Of a DNA stretch of 59,484 nucleotides, positions 32,399-41,508 are shown piece after piece. The position numbers were made by a program, and so were the translations under genes. The notes under the pieces are model-generated. The model worked only from the letters and a program-made list of their open reading frames with translations. It made no database searches and had not been told where the DNA came from. How positions within the stretch are numbered: position 1 is the first letter of the stretch; every line of letters begins with the position of its first letter. Origin of the DNA: Rhodanobacter sp. FW104-R8 (GTDB taxonomy: Bacteria; Pseudomonadota; Gammaproteobacteria; Xanthomonadales; Rhodanobacteraceae); the NCBI RefSeq assembly GCF_001617365.1, contig NZ_LVJR01000004.1, positions 1 to 59,484 on the forward strand, read 5' to 3'.

Positions 32399-32514
32399 CT
32401 GCATTCATCCGTGAATGCGAAGATCAAAAAGCATCCATCAATGGATGCACTCGGTGGTTTCTGCATTCATCCATGAATGCGAAGATCAAAAAGCATCCAT
32501 CCGTGGATGCACTC
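32399..32514. repeat. Tandem pair of 54-bp palindromic repeats at the ratA/smpB divergence
   Basis: Two copies (32399-32452 and 32461-32514, period 62, differing at 3 positions) each hold two hairpins, GCATTCAT...GAATGC and GCATCCAT...ATGGATGC, joined by GAAGATCAAAAA. The repeats lie just upstream of the ratA GTG and before smpB. Promoter elements, an intergenic repeat family or a duplicated operator are all possible. Confidence 0.9.
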
Positions 32515-32584
32515 TCAATAGACGCCGCCCTTTGATGGGGCTGGCAGGCAAAGTGGCCGCCCAGTGCCGCGAAGTTTAGCGGAC

Positions 32585-33076
32585 ATGGCCAAGGCAAAGG
32601 ACAAGGACAACAAGGGCAGCGGCACCATTGCGCTCAACAAGCGCGCGCGTTTCGAGTACCACATCGACCAGCGCTTCGAGGCCGGCATCGCGCTGCAGGG
32701 TTGGGAGCTGAAGGCGCTGCGCGCGGGCCGGATCAACTTCGGCGACAGCTACGCAATCGTCCTGAAGAACGAGATCTTCCTGGTCGGCGCCTCGATCCCG
32801 CCGCTGATCAGCGCATCCACCCACGTCATCGCCGAGGACCGGCGCACCCGCAAACTGCTGCTGCATCGCAAGGAGATCGACCAGCTGGTCGGCGCGGTCG
32901 AGCGCAAGGGCTACACCCTGGTGCCCACCGCGATGTACTGGAAGGGCAACAAGGTGAAGGTCGAGATCGGGCTCGCCCGCGGCAAGCAGGAACACGACAA
33001 GCGCGACACCGAGAAGCAGCGCGACTGGCAGATCGAGAAACAGCGCACGATGCGCTCGCACAACCGCGCAACCTGA
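32585..33076 (+). CDS. smpB: SsrA-binding protein SmpB
   Basis: 163 residues. The OB-fold core ([42 protein letters not shown]) and the basic C-terminal tail ([22 protein letters not shown]) are complete. SmpB brings tmRNA to stalled ribosomes. ATG 32585 ([11 protein letters not shown]) was preferred to a start 7 codons upstream. The tmRNA gene ssrA is directly downstream on the other strand, sharing a bidirectional terminator, so both parts of trans-translation are encoded together. Confidence 0.97.
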   Translation: MAKAKDKDNKGSGTIALNKRARFEYHIDQRFEAGIALQGWELKALRAGRINFGDSYAIVLKNEIFLVGASIPPLISASTHVIAEDRRTRKLLLHRKEIDQLVGAVERKGYTLVPTAMYWKGNKVKVEIGLARGKQEHDKRDTEKQRDWQIEKQRTMRSHNRAT

Positions 33077-33097
33077 TCCGCTGCGGCCACCAGTCCT

Positions 33098-33128
33098 GAA
33101 AAAAAACCCCCGATCGCTCGGGGGTTCT
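33098..33128. terminator. Bidirectional terminator between smpB and ssrA
   Basis: AACCCCCGA-TCGC-TCGGGGGTT (9-bp stem). The minus-strand tail is T8, the plus-strand tail TTCTGT is weaker. Confidence 0.92.
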
Positions 33129-33132
33129 GTGT

Positions 33133-33486
<354 letters not shown>

Positions 33487-33509
33487 GGGGAAAACGATCT
33501 GACTGCGCC

Positions 33510-33539
33510 AGTATATGGGGGCGCGGATCGCAACGGCAA
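33510..33539 (-). promoter_or_regulatory. sigma-70 promoter of ssrA
   Basis: On the minus strand TTGCCG (33539-33534), an 18-nt spacer and TATACT (33515-33510), 24 nt upstream of the mature 5' end. Confidence 0.7.
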
Positions 33540-33607
33540 TGCCGCATGCTGAAGGCGGCCCTATCGAATGCGCGCTGCGCAAACATTGACCAACGTCAAG
33601 CCGAGTG

Positions 33608-33637
33608 TTGTTAGGGCGTAAACGCAACGTCTATACT
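33608..33637 (+). promoter_or_regulatory. sigma-70 promoter of the cytochrome c pair
   Basis: TTGTTA (33608-33613), an 18-nt spacer and TATACT (33632-33637), about 50 nt before the first ATG. Confidence 0.6.
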
Positions 33638-33686
33638 TGGTGACTTGCGTGCTCCCGTATCCGTCGCACTCGTGGGAATGATCTCG

Positions 33687-34010
33687 ATGACTCGATTGCC
33701 ATTGCTCGGCCTGACCGTGGCCACAGCCCTCTTCGCCGCCACCAGCGCCCATGCCGAAGGCGACAAGGCCGCCGGACGTGCACTGATCTACACCTGCGCC
33801 GGTTGCCACGGCGTGCCCGGTTACACCAACGCCTACCCGCAGTACCCGGTGCCGAAGATCGCCGGCCAGAACGAGCTCTACATCGTCAATGCGCTGCACG
33901 GCTACCAGAGTGGCGACCGCAAGCACCCGACCATGGATGCGCAGGCGCAGAGCCTGTCCGACACGGACATCCAGAACATCGCCGCCTATCTCTCCAGCCT
34001 CGCCAAGTAA
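33687..34010 (+). CDS. Periplasmic mono-haem cytochrome c (c5/c4-like)
   Basis: 107 residues from ATG 33687 (GGGAA 8 nt upstream). ATG 33678 would add three residues. A Sec signal peptide ends near AHA-EGDKA. A single haem site CAGCH follows, with a probable axial Met near MDAQAQSLSD. The ending DIQNIAAYLSSL is typical of small class I cytochromes of the c4/c5 group. It should carry electrons in the periplasm, perhaps to a terminal oxidase. A second, related gene follows after 19 nt, so the pair may act like the two halves of a di-haem cytochrome c4. Confidence 0.92.
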   Translation: MTRLPLLGLTVATALFAATSAHAEGDKAAGRALIYTCAGCHGVPGYTNAYPQYPVPKIAGQNELYIVNALHGYQSGDRKHPTMDAQAQSLSDTDIQNIAAYLSSLAK

Positions 34011-34029
34011 GTTGCCAAGGATTCCCCGC

Positions 34030-34383
34030 ATGAAACGTGTGCTTACCCTGCTTTCATTCGGCGTCGCGCTGGCGCTCGCCTCCACCTCGCTGCTGGCCAA
34101 CGGCAATATCGAGAACGGCAAGCAGAAGGCCGCCACCTGCTTCGCCTGCCACGGCACCGACGGCAACTCGGTCGATCCGCAGTATCCGCGCCTCGCCGGC
34201 CAGTACAACCTCTACCTGCAGCGCGTGCTGCACGAGTACAAGGACGGCCAGCGCGACAACCCGATCATGAAGGGCATGGTGGCCACCTTGTCCGACCAGG
34301 ACATCGAGGACGTTTCCGCGTACTTCTCCAGCCTGCCGAGCAAGCTCGACACGCTGAAGGGCCACGTCAGCGGCAGCAAATAA
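34030..34383 (+). CDS. Periplasmic mono-haem cytochrome c (c4-like half)
   Basis: 117 residues from ATG 34030. The signal peptide MKRVLTLLSFGVALALASTSLLA is followed by NGNIENGKQKAATCFACHGTDGNSVDPQYPRLAGQ, a haem site CFACH with the c4-type PRLAGQ segment. The probable Met ligand is in MKGMVATLSDQD. It resembles the preceding protein in its helix pattern and ending (DIEDVSAYFSSL), which suggests the pair arose by duplication. It lies 19 nt after the first gene, surely in one operon, and is closed by the strong terminator at 34407. Confidence 0.92.
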   Translation: MKRVLTLLSFGVALALASTSLLANGNIENGKQKAATCFACHGTDGNSVDPQYPRLAGQYNLYLQRVLHEYKDGQRDNPIMKGMVATLSDQDIEDVSAYFSSLPSKLDTLKGHVSGSK

Positions 34384-34406
34384 GTCCGTCGCAAACCGTA
34401 CGCTCG

Positions 34407-34437
34407 CCAAGGCCCGCTCCCGCGGGCCTTGGTTTTT
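34407..34437 (+). terminator. Rho-independent terminator of the cytochrome operon
   Basis: CCAAGGCCCGC-TCCC-GCGGGCCTTGG (11-bp stem), followed by T5. It lies just before the convergent nfuA stop. Confidence 0.95.
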
Positions 34438-34444
34438 CACGCCG

Positions 34445-35053
34445 CTAGGCGATCGCCGACTTGCCTTCGGCCTTGCTGTAGTACGGCTTCTTGCCACCGG
34501 AATGATCGGTGGCGTCGCGCACCGCGGTGACCTCGGGCACCCGTTCGCGCAAGGTCTTCTCCACGCCCTGCTTCAGCGTCACGTCGACCATGCCGCAGCC
34601 GTGACAGCCGCCGCCGAACTGCAGCAGCACCGCGCCGTCGGCATCGATCTCCAGCAGGCTGACCCGGCCGCCGTGCGAGGCCAGCTTCGGATTGATTTCC
34701 GCTTCCAGCACGTAGCGCACGCGCTCGATCAGCCCGGCTTCGACGCCGGGCACGTCACCCTTGATCTTCGGCGCACGGATATTCAGCTGGCCGCCGGTGG
34801 CATTGGGTTCGAAGTCGATGCTGGCCTGGTCCAGCCAGCTGGCGCTGTCGCCATCGACATGGAAATCGAAGCCGGCGCATTCGATCGTCCATTCCCCGCC
34901 GGCAAGATCCTCCTGCTCGCAGAACTCCAGCTCGCAGTTGGCCGCCGGCGTCCCCGGTGAGGTCACCCGCAGGCGAATGCCCAGCCCGTCGATGCCCTGC
35001 TGGGAAAGAAGCCGCAGGAAATGCTGCTGCGCGCGCTCGGAAATCTCGATCAT
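34445..35053 (-). CDS. nfuA: Fe-S biogenesis protein NfuA
   Basis: 202 residues, two domains: a degenerate A-type (IscA-like) N-terminal domain and a C-terminal Nfu domain with the [4Fe-4S]-binding GGGCHGCGM (C150, C153). NfuA carries clusters to targets such as lipoate synthase, especially under stress. ATG 35053 (MIEISERAQQHFLRLL) is the family start; a longer frame to 35113 lacks support. It is convergent with the cytochrome pair and divergent from phhB. Confidence 0.97.
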   Translation of the reverse strand: MIEISERAQQHFLRLLSQQGIDGLGIRLRVTSPGTPAANCELEFCEQEDLAGGEWTIECAGFDFHVDGDSASWLDQASIDFEPNATGGQLNIRAPKIKGDVPGVEAGLIERVRYVLEAEINPKLASHGGRVSLLEIDADGAVLLQFGGGCHGCGMVDVTLKQGVEKTLRERVPEVTAVRDATDHSGGKKPYYSKAEGKSAIA

Positions 35054-35205
35054 GCCTGCTCCACTCTCGCCATTGACGGGTGCCGGCGAACCTCGCCGTT
35101 GAATCAGCACCATTTTAGTCCTGTTTTGAAAACGATGCGCGCTTTGACTTTTTCACGCGCAACTTCGACGCTTCGCATCCGACTTTCAGCCCACAGGGAG
35201 CTCCC

Positions 35206-35550
35206 ATGAACGCCAACGACCTGGCCAACCGGCATTGCCAGCCGCGCAAGGGCAAGGAACACGCGCTGGATGCCGCACAGGTGGCCGAACTGCTGCTGCA
35301 GCTGCCGCCAGGCTGGCAACTGCGCGGTAATGGCGCGGCGATCGCCAAGGATTTCCGCTTCGCCGACTTCCGCCACACGCTGGGCTTCATCAATGCGGTG
35401 GGCTTCATGGCCAACCAGGAGGATCACCATCCGGATCTCGAGGCCGGCTACGGCCACTGCCAGGTGCTCTGGTCGACCCACGACGTGGGCGGCCTGTCGC
35501 TGAACGACTTCATTTGCGCGGCACGGGTCGAAGCCCTGCTGGCGCGCTGA
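35206..35550 (+). CDS. phhB: Pterin-4a-carbinolamine dehydratase
   Basis: 114 residues. The active-site block HHPDLEAGYGHCQVLWSTHDVGGLSLNDF contains the His-His pair and the downstream His of the family. It regenerates quinonoid dihydrobiopterin after aromatic amino-acid hydroxylation and may also act on related pterins. AGGGAG precedes ATG 35206 by 5 nt. No phenylalanine hydroxylase gene is in the window, so the partner must be elsewhere. The stop abuts the rluC stop (convergent, no gap). Confidence 0.94.
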   Translation: MNANDLANRHCQPRKGKEHALDAAQVAELLLQLPPGWQLRGNGAAIAKDFRFADFRHTLGFINAVGFMANQEDHHPDLEAGYGHCQVLWSTHDVGGLSLNDFICAARVEALLAR

Positions 35551-36549
35551 TCAGAAGTCGGTGCGCGACTTCTCCTGCATCCATACCAGCCGTTTGCCTT
35601 TCACTGCCAGCACGTCGAGGAAATCCTTGAGGTCGTCGGGCAGCGGCGCGGAAAAGCTGTAGGAACGCCCGTCCAGGTCGAAACTCATGTGCGAGGCATG
35701 CAGGAACATCCGGTTCAGGCCCATCTCGCGGTAGCGTTTGTTCATCTCCCGATCGCCGTATTTCGGGTCGCCGGCCAGCGGATGGCCGATATGCGCCGCA
35801 TGCACGCGGATCTGGTGGGTGCGGCCGGTACCCAGCGTGGCCTGCATCAGGCGGGCGCTGGGGTACTGCTCCATCTCGCGGAAAAACGTCAGCGACGGCT
35901 TGCCGTTGTCGGACACCCGTACCATCCGCTCGCCGCCCTGCATCACCGATTTCAGCAACGGCGCGTTGACGTCGAACTTCGCCTTGGAAGGGTGGCCGAG
36001 CATCAGGCACAGGTACTGCTTGGTGACTTCGCCGGCGCGGATCGCCGCCTGCAGCCCGGTCAGCCCGGCCCGGGTTCGGGCGAACACCAGCACGCCGCTG
36101 GTGTCGCGGTCCAGCCGGTGCACCAATTCCAGGTGCTCCTGCGGGCGGGCCGCACGCAACAGTTCGATCGCGCCGTGGCTCACCCCGCTGCCGCCGTGGC
36201 TGGCCACGCCGGCCGGCTTGTCGATCACCAGGAAATGCTTGTCCTCGAAAATGACCGCGTCGGCCACCTCCGCCACCTGGCCGGTCGGCGGCCCTTCCCG
36301 CTCCGGCCGTTCCGCCACCCGCACGGGAGGAATACGCAGGGTATCACCCTCGACGAGACGGGTGTCCGGCTTGGCCCGCTTGCCGTTCACGCGCACCTGG
36401 CCGGTACGCAAAAGCCGGTAAATCATGCTCTTGGGCACGCCTTTAAGCAGGGTCACCAGCGCATTGTCGATCCGCTGGCCGTCCCGCTCCGGGCCGATCT
36501 CGACTTGACGTACACCGTGAGGTGCGTCATGGGAAGTTGCCGTCTGCAT
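35551..36549 (-). CDS. rluC: 23S rRNA pseudouridine synthase RluC family
   Basis: 332 residues. An N-terminal S4 RNA-binding domain (about 25-80, RIDNALVTLLKGVPKSMIYRLLRTGQVRVNGKRAK) is followed by the RluA-type catalytic domain with HRLDRDTSG (catalytic Asp 147). RluC of E. coli modifies U955, U2504 and U2580 of 23S rRNA. The divergent rne neighbour, as in E. coli and Xanthomonas, supports the RluC assignment over RluD. ATG 36549 is preceded by a 335-nt gap shared with the rne leader. Confidence 0.94.
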   Translation of the reverse strand: MQTATSHDAPHGVRQVEIGPERDGQRIDNALVTLLKGVPKSMIYRLLRTGQVRVNGKRAKPDTRLVEGDTLRIPPVRVAERPEREGPPTGQVAEVADAVIFEDKHFLVIDKPAGVASHGGSGVSHGAIELLRAARPQEHLELVHRLDRDTSGVLVFARTRAGLTGLQAAIRAGEVTKQYLCLMLGHPSKAKFDVNAPLLKSVMQGGERMVRVSDNGKPSLTFFREMEQYPSARLMQATLGTGRTHQIRVHAAHIGHPLAGDPKYGDREMNKRYREMGLNRMFLHASHMSFDLDGRSYSFSAPLPDDLKDFLDVLAVKGKRLVWMQEKSRTDF

Positions 36550-36884
36550 TGAAAAAAACCTGATGAAATAGGATACTCGGCGGGCGCCACATTCTGCCCG
36601 CCGAAGTCTGGATCGGGTCGAGTGCCCGCCCGTAACGTCGGCGAGGATTGCTCCGGTTGCCTTCGGGCGGCCAGTCGCGACTCCCTTTCATCGTAACGGT
36701 TCGGGCTGCTGTTTGTCCGATGCGATCGAGGCATCGGGGCGGCAGGCGTAGCTGACCGAATCATCCCGACGCCGGAAACGGTGCCGTTTTATTGCCGCTT
36801 AACCGCAGCGGCGCGATCCCCGGCAGGCCGCCACTGCGGCGCCACCGCGGCACGCGACGCGCGGCCAAGCCGAGGATTACCACC
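36550..36884 (+). promoter_or_regulatory. Intergenic region holding the rne 5' leader with stacked hairpins
   Basis: This 335-nt gap between rluC and rne has no gene. On the rne strand it shows GGTTGCC-TTCG-GGCGGCC (36655-36672, UUCG loop), CCGATGC/GCATCGG (36717-36737) and AAACG-GTGC-CGTTT followed by TATT (36776-36790). In enteric bacteria RNase E controls its own mRNA through a structured leader, and these hairpins could serve the same purpose. No clear promoter was identified. Confidence 0.5.
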
Positions 36885-39800
36885 ATGAAACGCATGTTGA
36901 TCAACGCGACTCAGCGTGAAGAGTTGCGCGTGGCCATTGTCGATGGCCAGAACCTGTACGACCTGGACATCGAAATCCCTTCGCGGGAACAGAAAAAGTC
37001 CAATATTTACAAGGGTCGAATCACTCGGGTTGAGGCTTCACTCGAAGCCTGCTTCGTCGAGTACGGCGCCGAGCGCCACGGCTTCCTGCCGCTGAAGGAA
37101 ATCTCCCGCGAGTATTTCACCCCGGGCCTGGACCCGCACAAGGCGAACATCCGCGAACTGATCAAGGAAGGTCAGGAAGTCGTCGTCCAGGTGGAGAAGG
37201 AAGAGCGCGGCAACAAGGGCGCCGCCCTGACCACGTTCATCAGCCTGGCCGGCCGCTACATGGTGCTGATGCCGAACAACCCGAAGGCCGGCGGCGTCTC
37301 GCGCCGGATCGAGGGCGAGGACCGGCAGGCGCTAAAGGAGGCCCTTGACCACGTCACCGTGCCGGATGACGTCGGCCTGATCGTACGCACCGCCGGCCTC
37401 GGCCGCGACGCCGAAGAACTGCAGTGGGACCTGGACTACCTGCTGCAGCTGTGGAAGTCGATTTCCGAGGCGGCCAGCAAGCAGAAGGCGCCGTTCCTGA
37501 TCTACCAGGAATCCAAGCTGTTCATCCGCGCGTTGCGTGACTACCTGCGCAGCGACATCGGCGAAATCCTGATCGACGAGGAATCGCTGTACAACGACGC
37601 CCGCGACTTCATGCAGCAGGTGATGCCGAACGCCCTGCGCAAGCTCAAGCTGTACAAGGACGACACCCCGCTGTTCACCCGCTACCAGATCGAGACGCAG
37701 ATCGAGAGCGCGTTCGACCGCCAGGTGAGGCTGCCGTCCGGTGGCTCGATCGTGATCGACCAGACCGAAGCGCTCACCGCGATCGACATCAACTCCTCCA
37801 AGGCCACCAAGGGCAGCGACATCGAGGAGACCGCGTTCAACACCAACTGCGAGGCGGCGGTGGAAATCGCCCGGCAGTGCCGCATCCGCGATGCCGGCGG
37901 CCTGATCGTGATCGACTTCATCGACATGGACAGCCCCAAGCACCAGCGCGAAGTGGAAGACCGCCTGAAGGAGGCGCTGAAGCAGGATCGCGCCCGCGTG
38001 CAGATCGGCCGCATCTCGCGCTTCGGCCTGCTGGAGATGTCGCGCCAGCGTCTGCGCCCCAGCCTGGGCGAAGCCACCCAGATCGTCTGCCCGCGCTGCG
38101 AGGGCCACGGCCATATCCGCGGCGTGGAATCGCTGTCGCTGTCGACCCTGCGCCTGGTCGAAGAACACGCGATGAAGGACAACACCGGCCAGGTGCTGGT
38201 GCAGGCGCCCACCAGCGTCGCCAACTTCCTGCTCAACGAGAAGCGCGCCAGCGTGGTCGAGATCGAACTGCGCCACAAGGCGCACGTGGTGATCGTCGCC
38301 GACGAGAAGCTGGAAACCCCCCACATCGAGATCCAGCGCATCCGCGAAGCGGACATGGGCGAGCACAGCAAGCCCAGCTACGAGCGCCTCACTGCGGTGG
38401 AACCCGCCGAACTGCCGAAGATGGGCCAGGCCCTGGGCAGTGGCGAACAGCCCGCGGTGAGCGGCATCGTGCCGGCCAGCCCCGCCCCGGTGCGCGAGGA
38501 AATCGTCGCTGCCCCGGTTGCACCGGCGCAGCCCGCCGCACGCCGCCAGCCCGCAGCCGCCCCGCCGGCGGCCCACGTTGCGCCAACCGGGGGCATCATC
38601 TCGCGCCTGCTGGGCTGGTTCCGCAGCGCCGAAACGGCGTCGCCCGCCCCGACTCCGGCGGCGAAACGCGCCGATGCCGGCAACGACACTGGCCAACGCA
38701 ACCGTCGCGACGAGCGCGGCAACCGCAACGCCAGTGGCGCGAACGTCTCATCGTCGCGCCAGCCACGCCGCGATACGGCGCAGCAGCCGGCATCACCGAA
38801 ACCGGCAACTGCCCAGCAACAGCCGCGCGGCAACCGCCAGCGCAGCAACGAAGCATCACCACGCCCGTCACAGCAGGCTCCGGCACAAGCCGGCAAGGCG
38901 GAGCGCCAGCCCAGGCCCGTCGGCGAAAACAGCCCGGCGCGTACCGAGCGCAAGCCGAATCCGCCACCGCAGCCCAAGGCCGAACGGCAGCCACGCGTAG
39001 CCGCCAATGACGAACGCCCGGTCACCGCGCCTCTGGATGACGCCGCCAAGGAAACCGAGTTGCTGCTCATGCCGCCGGTTACGTCGACGGCGCCGGAATC
39101 CGCCGAGCAGGCGATGGACGCCGACGGCGGCCAGTCGCGCCGTCGGCGCGGCCGGCGCGGCGGCCGCCGCCGTCGCCGTCACGACGAAGGCGCTGCGAGC
39201 GATGCGCCGCTCGACAGCGTGCAGGCCCAGGCGCTCGACGACGAGGATCGCGACGAGGAATCCGCCGAGGCGTCGGCAGCAGCCACTCCGGCCGCTCCCG
39301 AAAAATCGCCACGTGAACCGGCACCGCTGACAGCCTCTGCAAACGGCAGCCACACGGCCGCTCCGATCAGCCAGCCCGCGGCCGACAAGCCCGCCGCCAC
39401 GATCGACGGCCAGCCGCTGGCGATCGCCACGTCCGCGGCAGCCGTCGCAACGGCATTCAACCTGCCCGTCCTGCCGCCGATCCCCGACCATGCGCAATCC
39501 CCGGCGGCGGACGCCGGGCAGGATACGATCACGATTCACCCTGCTGCCACATCGGTACCGGCATCTTCCGATGCGTTGCCGACCGGACCGGCAACGGCGA
39601 CCCGCGCGGGCGAGGCCGTGGCGACGACCACGATCGCATCCACCACGCCGGCAGTCGCCATCGTGACTGAGGCGCCCGCCATCACGCTCGACCGACCGGC
39701 TCCCGCGGCGGCGCAGCAACACGCGGTGACGGTCGCGGTGCAGCCAACGTCGACAGAACCCGCAACTGCGGCGACGGCGGAACCGACGGCGACCACTCCA

Positions 39801-40034
39801 GCGGTGCCGACGGACCACCAGGTTGGCCACCCCGCGGGTATCGCGACGACAGCTTACGCCGCAGGTGCGCCCGACCAGCCGGTCGATGCCGGCCCGGTCG
39901 TCCCGTTGCCCAGGCAGGGCGACCTGCTGGCCAGGGCGGCAACGCCGGCAGCGACGAGTGACGAGGAAGACAAGCGTGCGTCCGTGCCGCCGCAGGACGA
40001 ATCCGGCGTGCAGAAGAACGATTCGCTCGGCTGA
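36885..40034 (+). CDS. rne: Ribonuclease E
   Basis: 1049 residues. The catalytic half holds an S1 domain (about 35-125), the 5' sensor and RNase H-like parts, the DNase I-like domain with the Mg2+ ligands near 303 ([12 protein letters not shown]) and 346 (IVIDFIDMD), and the zinc link CPRCEGHG (about 403-410). From about residue 530 the protein is disordered and rich in Ala, Pro, Thr, Gln and Arg, with a run of Arg ([15 protein letters not shown], near 750) likely to bind RNA. This is the scaffold for degradosome partners. ATG 36885 ([21 protein letters not shown]) has GAGG 9 nt upstream. The terminator at 40058 follows. Confidence 0.98.
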   Translation: MKRMLINATQREELRVAIVDGQNLYDLDIEIPSREQKKSNIYKGRITRVEASLEACFVEYGAERHGFLPLKEISREYFTPGLDPHKANIRELIKEGQEVVVQVEKEERGNKGAALTTFISLAGRYMVLMPNNPKAGGVSRRIEGEDRQALKEALDHVTVPDDVGLIVRTAGLGRDAEELQWDLDYLLQLWKSISEAASKQKAPFLIYQESKLFIRALRDYLRSDIGEILIDEESLYNDARDFMQQVMPNALRKLKLYKDDTPLFTRYQIETQIESAFDRQVRLPSGGSIVIDQTEALTAIDINSSKATKGSDIEETAFNTNCEAAVEIARQCRIRDAGGLIVIDFIDMDSPKHQREVEDRLKEALKQDRARVQIGRISRFGLLEMSRQRLRPSLGEATQIVCPRCEGHGHIRGVESLSLSTLRLVEEHAMKDNTGQVLVQAPTSVANFLLNEKRASVVEIELRHKAHVVIVADEKLETPHIEIQRIREADMGEHSKPSYERLTAVEPAELPKMGQALGSGEQPAVSGIVPASPAPVREEIVAAPVAPAQPAARRQPAAAPPAAHVAPTGGIISRLLGWFRSAETASPAPTPAAKRADAGNDTGQRNRRDERGNRNASGANVSSSRQPRRDTAQQPASPKPATAQQQPRGNRQRSNEASPRPSQQAPAQAGKAERQPRPVGENSPARTERKPNPPPQPKAERQPRVAANDERPVTAPLDDAAKETELLLMPPVTSTAPESAEQAMDADGGQSRRRRGRRGGRRRRRHDEGAASDAPLDSVQAQALDDEDRDEESAEASAAATPAAPEKSPREPAPLTASANGSHTAAPISQPAADKPAATIDGQPLAIATSAAAVATAFNLPVLPPIPDHAQSPAADAGQDTITIHPAATSVPASSDALPTGPATATRAGEAVATTTIASTTPAVAIVTEAPAITLDRPAPAAAQQHAVTVAVQPTSTEPATAATAEPTATTPAVPTDHQVGHPAGIATTAYAAGAPDQPVDAGPVVPLPRQGDLLARAATPAATSDEEDKRASVPPQDESGVQKNDSLG

Positions 40035-40057
40035 TTCGTCGCCGCACTGCCCAGGCG

Positions 40058-40088
40058 AAAAAAACCGGACTCGCGTCCGGTTTTTTTT
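40058..40088. terminator. Bidirectional terminator between rne and gacA-like gene
   Basis: ACCGGAC / GTCCGGT around a TCGC loop, flanked by A7 on the left and T8 on the right, so it serves both convergent genes. Confidence 0.95.
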
Positions 40089-40128
40089 AGCTTCTGGCGA
40101 TGCCTTCCGCCTGCCACGCCGTCCGGGC

Positions 40129-40782
40129 TCAGTTGCCGACGTGATGGTTCGGCGTATCGATCAATCCGTGCACGGTCATCAGGTGCGCGAGGCTGAGCAC
40201 GTGATCCACCTGCAGCTTTTCCATCAGCCGCTGCTTGTAGGTGGACACGGTCTTCGGGCTGAGGCTGAGTTGCTCGCCGATGATCGTCAGCGGTTTGCCG
40301 CGCACCAGCATCATCGCCACCTCCAGCTCGCGGCTGGACAGCACATCGAACGGCGAGGCACTGCCGTCGAGCGTGGCCAGCGCCAGTTGCTGGGCCACCG
40401 CCGGAGCGAGATAACGCCGCCCGCCGGCCACCTGGCGCACTGCCGACACCAGCTCGCCGGCACTGCAGCCCTTGGTCAGGTAGCCGAGCGCGCCGGCGTC
40501 GAGCAGCCGCTTGGGGAACCGCGCATCGTCGACCACCGTCACGATGACGATGTGCGTGGACATCTTCGATCGGCACACGCGCTCGGTAAGCTCGATCCCG
40601 CTCATGCCGGGCATGTGCACATCCACCAGCGCGATGTCCGGCGCCAGCGTACGGATCAGGTGCAGGCCCTCTTCGGCACTGCCCGCCTCGCCGGCGACAT
40701 TGATGTCGGTCTGTTGCTGCAGGATCATCCGGAAGCCGGTGCGAACCAGCTCGTGATCGTCCACCAGAATCACGTTGATCAC
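40129..40782 (-). CDS. GacA/UvrY-like response regulator
   Basis: 217 residues. The receiver domain has D8-D9, phospho-acceptor D54 (IALVDVHMPGMSG), T82 and K104. The LuxR helix-turn-helix is near 146-205 (LSSRELEVAMMLVRGKPLTIIGEQLSLSPKTVSTYKQRLMEKL). Stretches such as ELVRTGF, ALGYLTKG, RYLAPAVAQQLAL and SPFDVLSSREL match GacA/UvrY closely. That regulator, with the sensor GacS/BarA, turns on RNAs that sequester RsmA/CsrA. I took the GTG at 40782, because AGGGAGG lies 8 nt upstream and it begins VINVILVDDHELV; the longer ATG frame has no homology. No kinase is adjacent, as is usual for GacA orphans. Confidence 0.88.
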   Translation of the reverse strand: MINVILVDDHELVRTGFRMILQQQTDINVAGEAGSAEEGLHLIRTLAPDIALVDVHMPGMSGIELTERVCRSKMSTHIVIVTVVDDARFPKRLLDAGALGYLTKGCSAGELVSAVRQVAGGRRYLAPAVAQQLALATLDGSASPFDVLSSRELEVAMMLVRGKPLTIIGEQLSLSPKTVSTYKQRLMEKLQVDHVLSLAHLMTVHGLIDTPNHHVGN

Positions 40783-40959
40783 TATGACGCCCTCCCTGGT
40801 TGGGCTGCATGAAATTAGGCCGCACGGAGCCCCATTGCAAGCCTTCGGCACTTCGTGCGCGAGACGATGCGGCTGGCCGCATGCAACGTCGCCGACGGCT
40901 TGCAACCACCGCCAGCTTCCGCATCCTGACGCGATGCAACGGGCCAATCCGCGCGAGAT

Positions 40960-41196
40960 TCAAGCCGCCAGCGTGCCGTCCGCCGGCCGGCCGGCGTAGC
41001 GCGCCAGCACGATCGCGGCAACCGGCCCGGGCATCTCGACGCAAACCTGGTGCCCCATGCGCCGATATTCATCGCGAGCTACTTCCCTGGCCAGCGTGAT
41101 CGCCGGTCCCAGCTGCAGGTCACCGAACAGCTTGACGTGGTAACGGCAGATGCTCCAGTCGCCTGCGGCCGATTGCTTCAGCGAAATAGTCACCAT
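40960..41196 (-). CDS. Small hypothetical protein
   Basis: 78 residues. I do not recognise a family with confidence. AGAGGAAA lies 8 nt before ATG 41196, a better ribosome site than most genes here, which argues that it is real. The sequence has no signal peptide or membrane segment and predicts an alpha/beta fold: DWSICRYHVKLFGDL, then a helix GPAITLAREVARDEYRRMG, then a strand VCVEMPG. The pattern of strand, helix with AREVARDE and final strand faintly resembles DUF2188-type small proteins. It is upstream of the gacA-like gene on the same strand, 177 nt away. Confidence 0.6.
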   Translation of the reverse strand: MVTISLKQSAAGDWSICRYHVKLFGDLQLGPAITLAREVARDEYRRMGHQVCVEMPGPVAAIVLARYAGRPADGTLAA

Positions 41197-41343
41197 GGCA
41201 GCTATTTCCTCTTCCCATCAACCAGTCCAAGGTGCCACATGCGGGAATGACCGATATGTCGTCCCATGCCTACAGCATGTGTGGGGAAATCACCGCGTGG
41301 TGTGGGTACGACCCGCTGCCTCCATTCATCGAAACACGAAAAC

Positions 41344-41369
41344 GAAAAAACCGCCCGAAGGCGGTTTTC
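41344..41369 (-). terminator. Terminator downstream of tRNA-Leu
   Basis: On the minus strand AAAACCGCC-TTCG-GGCGGTTTT, a hairpin with a UUCG tetraloop, followed by more T. It lies about 45 nt past the tRNA 3' end. Confidence 0.9.
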
Positions 41370-41412
41370 CCGTTTCCTGCAACTTCGGTGGAATTCGCCG
41401 AAGCCACGCATG

Positions 41413-41497
41413 TGGTGCCCAAGAGGGGACTCGAACCCCTACGCCTTGCGGCGCTACCACCTCAAGGTAGTGCGTCTACCAGTTCCGCCACCTGGGC
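41413..41497 (-). tRNA. tRNA-Leu (anticodon GAG)
   Basis: 85 nt including an encoded CCA. The acceptor GCCCAGG pairs with CTTGGGC, the anticodon stem-loop is CTACC-TTGAGGT-GGTAG with anticodon GAG (reads CUC/CUU), a variable arm of leucine type follows (GCGCCGCAAGGCGT), and the T-arm is GGGGTTCGAGTCCCC. It is downstream of tpiA-secG, the usual place in Xanthomonadales, but the nuo operon that often follows is not here. Confidence 0.98.
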
Positions 41498-41508
41498 AGG
41501 TGTGTTGC

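Noticed and set aside
32399..32514. CRISPR-like repeats
   Set aside because: Only two copies, a spacer of 8 nt and no cas gene; it is a simple tandem duplication with palindromes.
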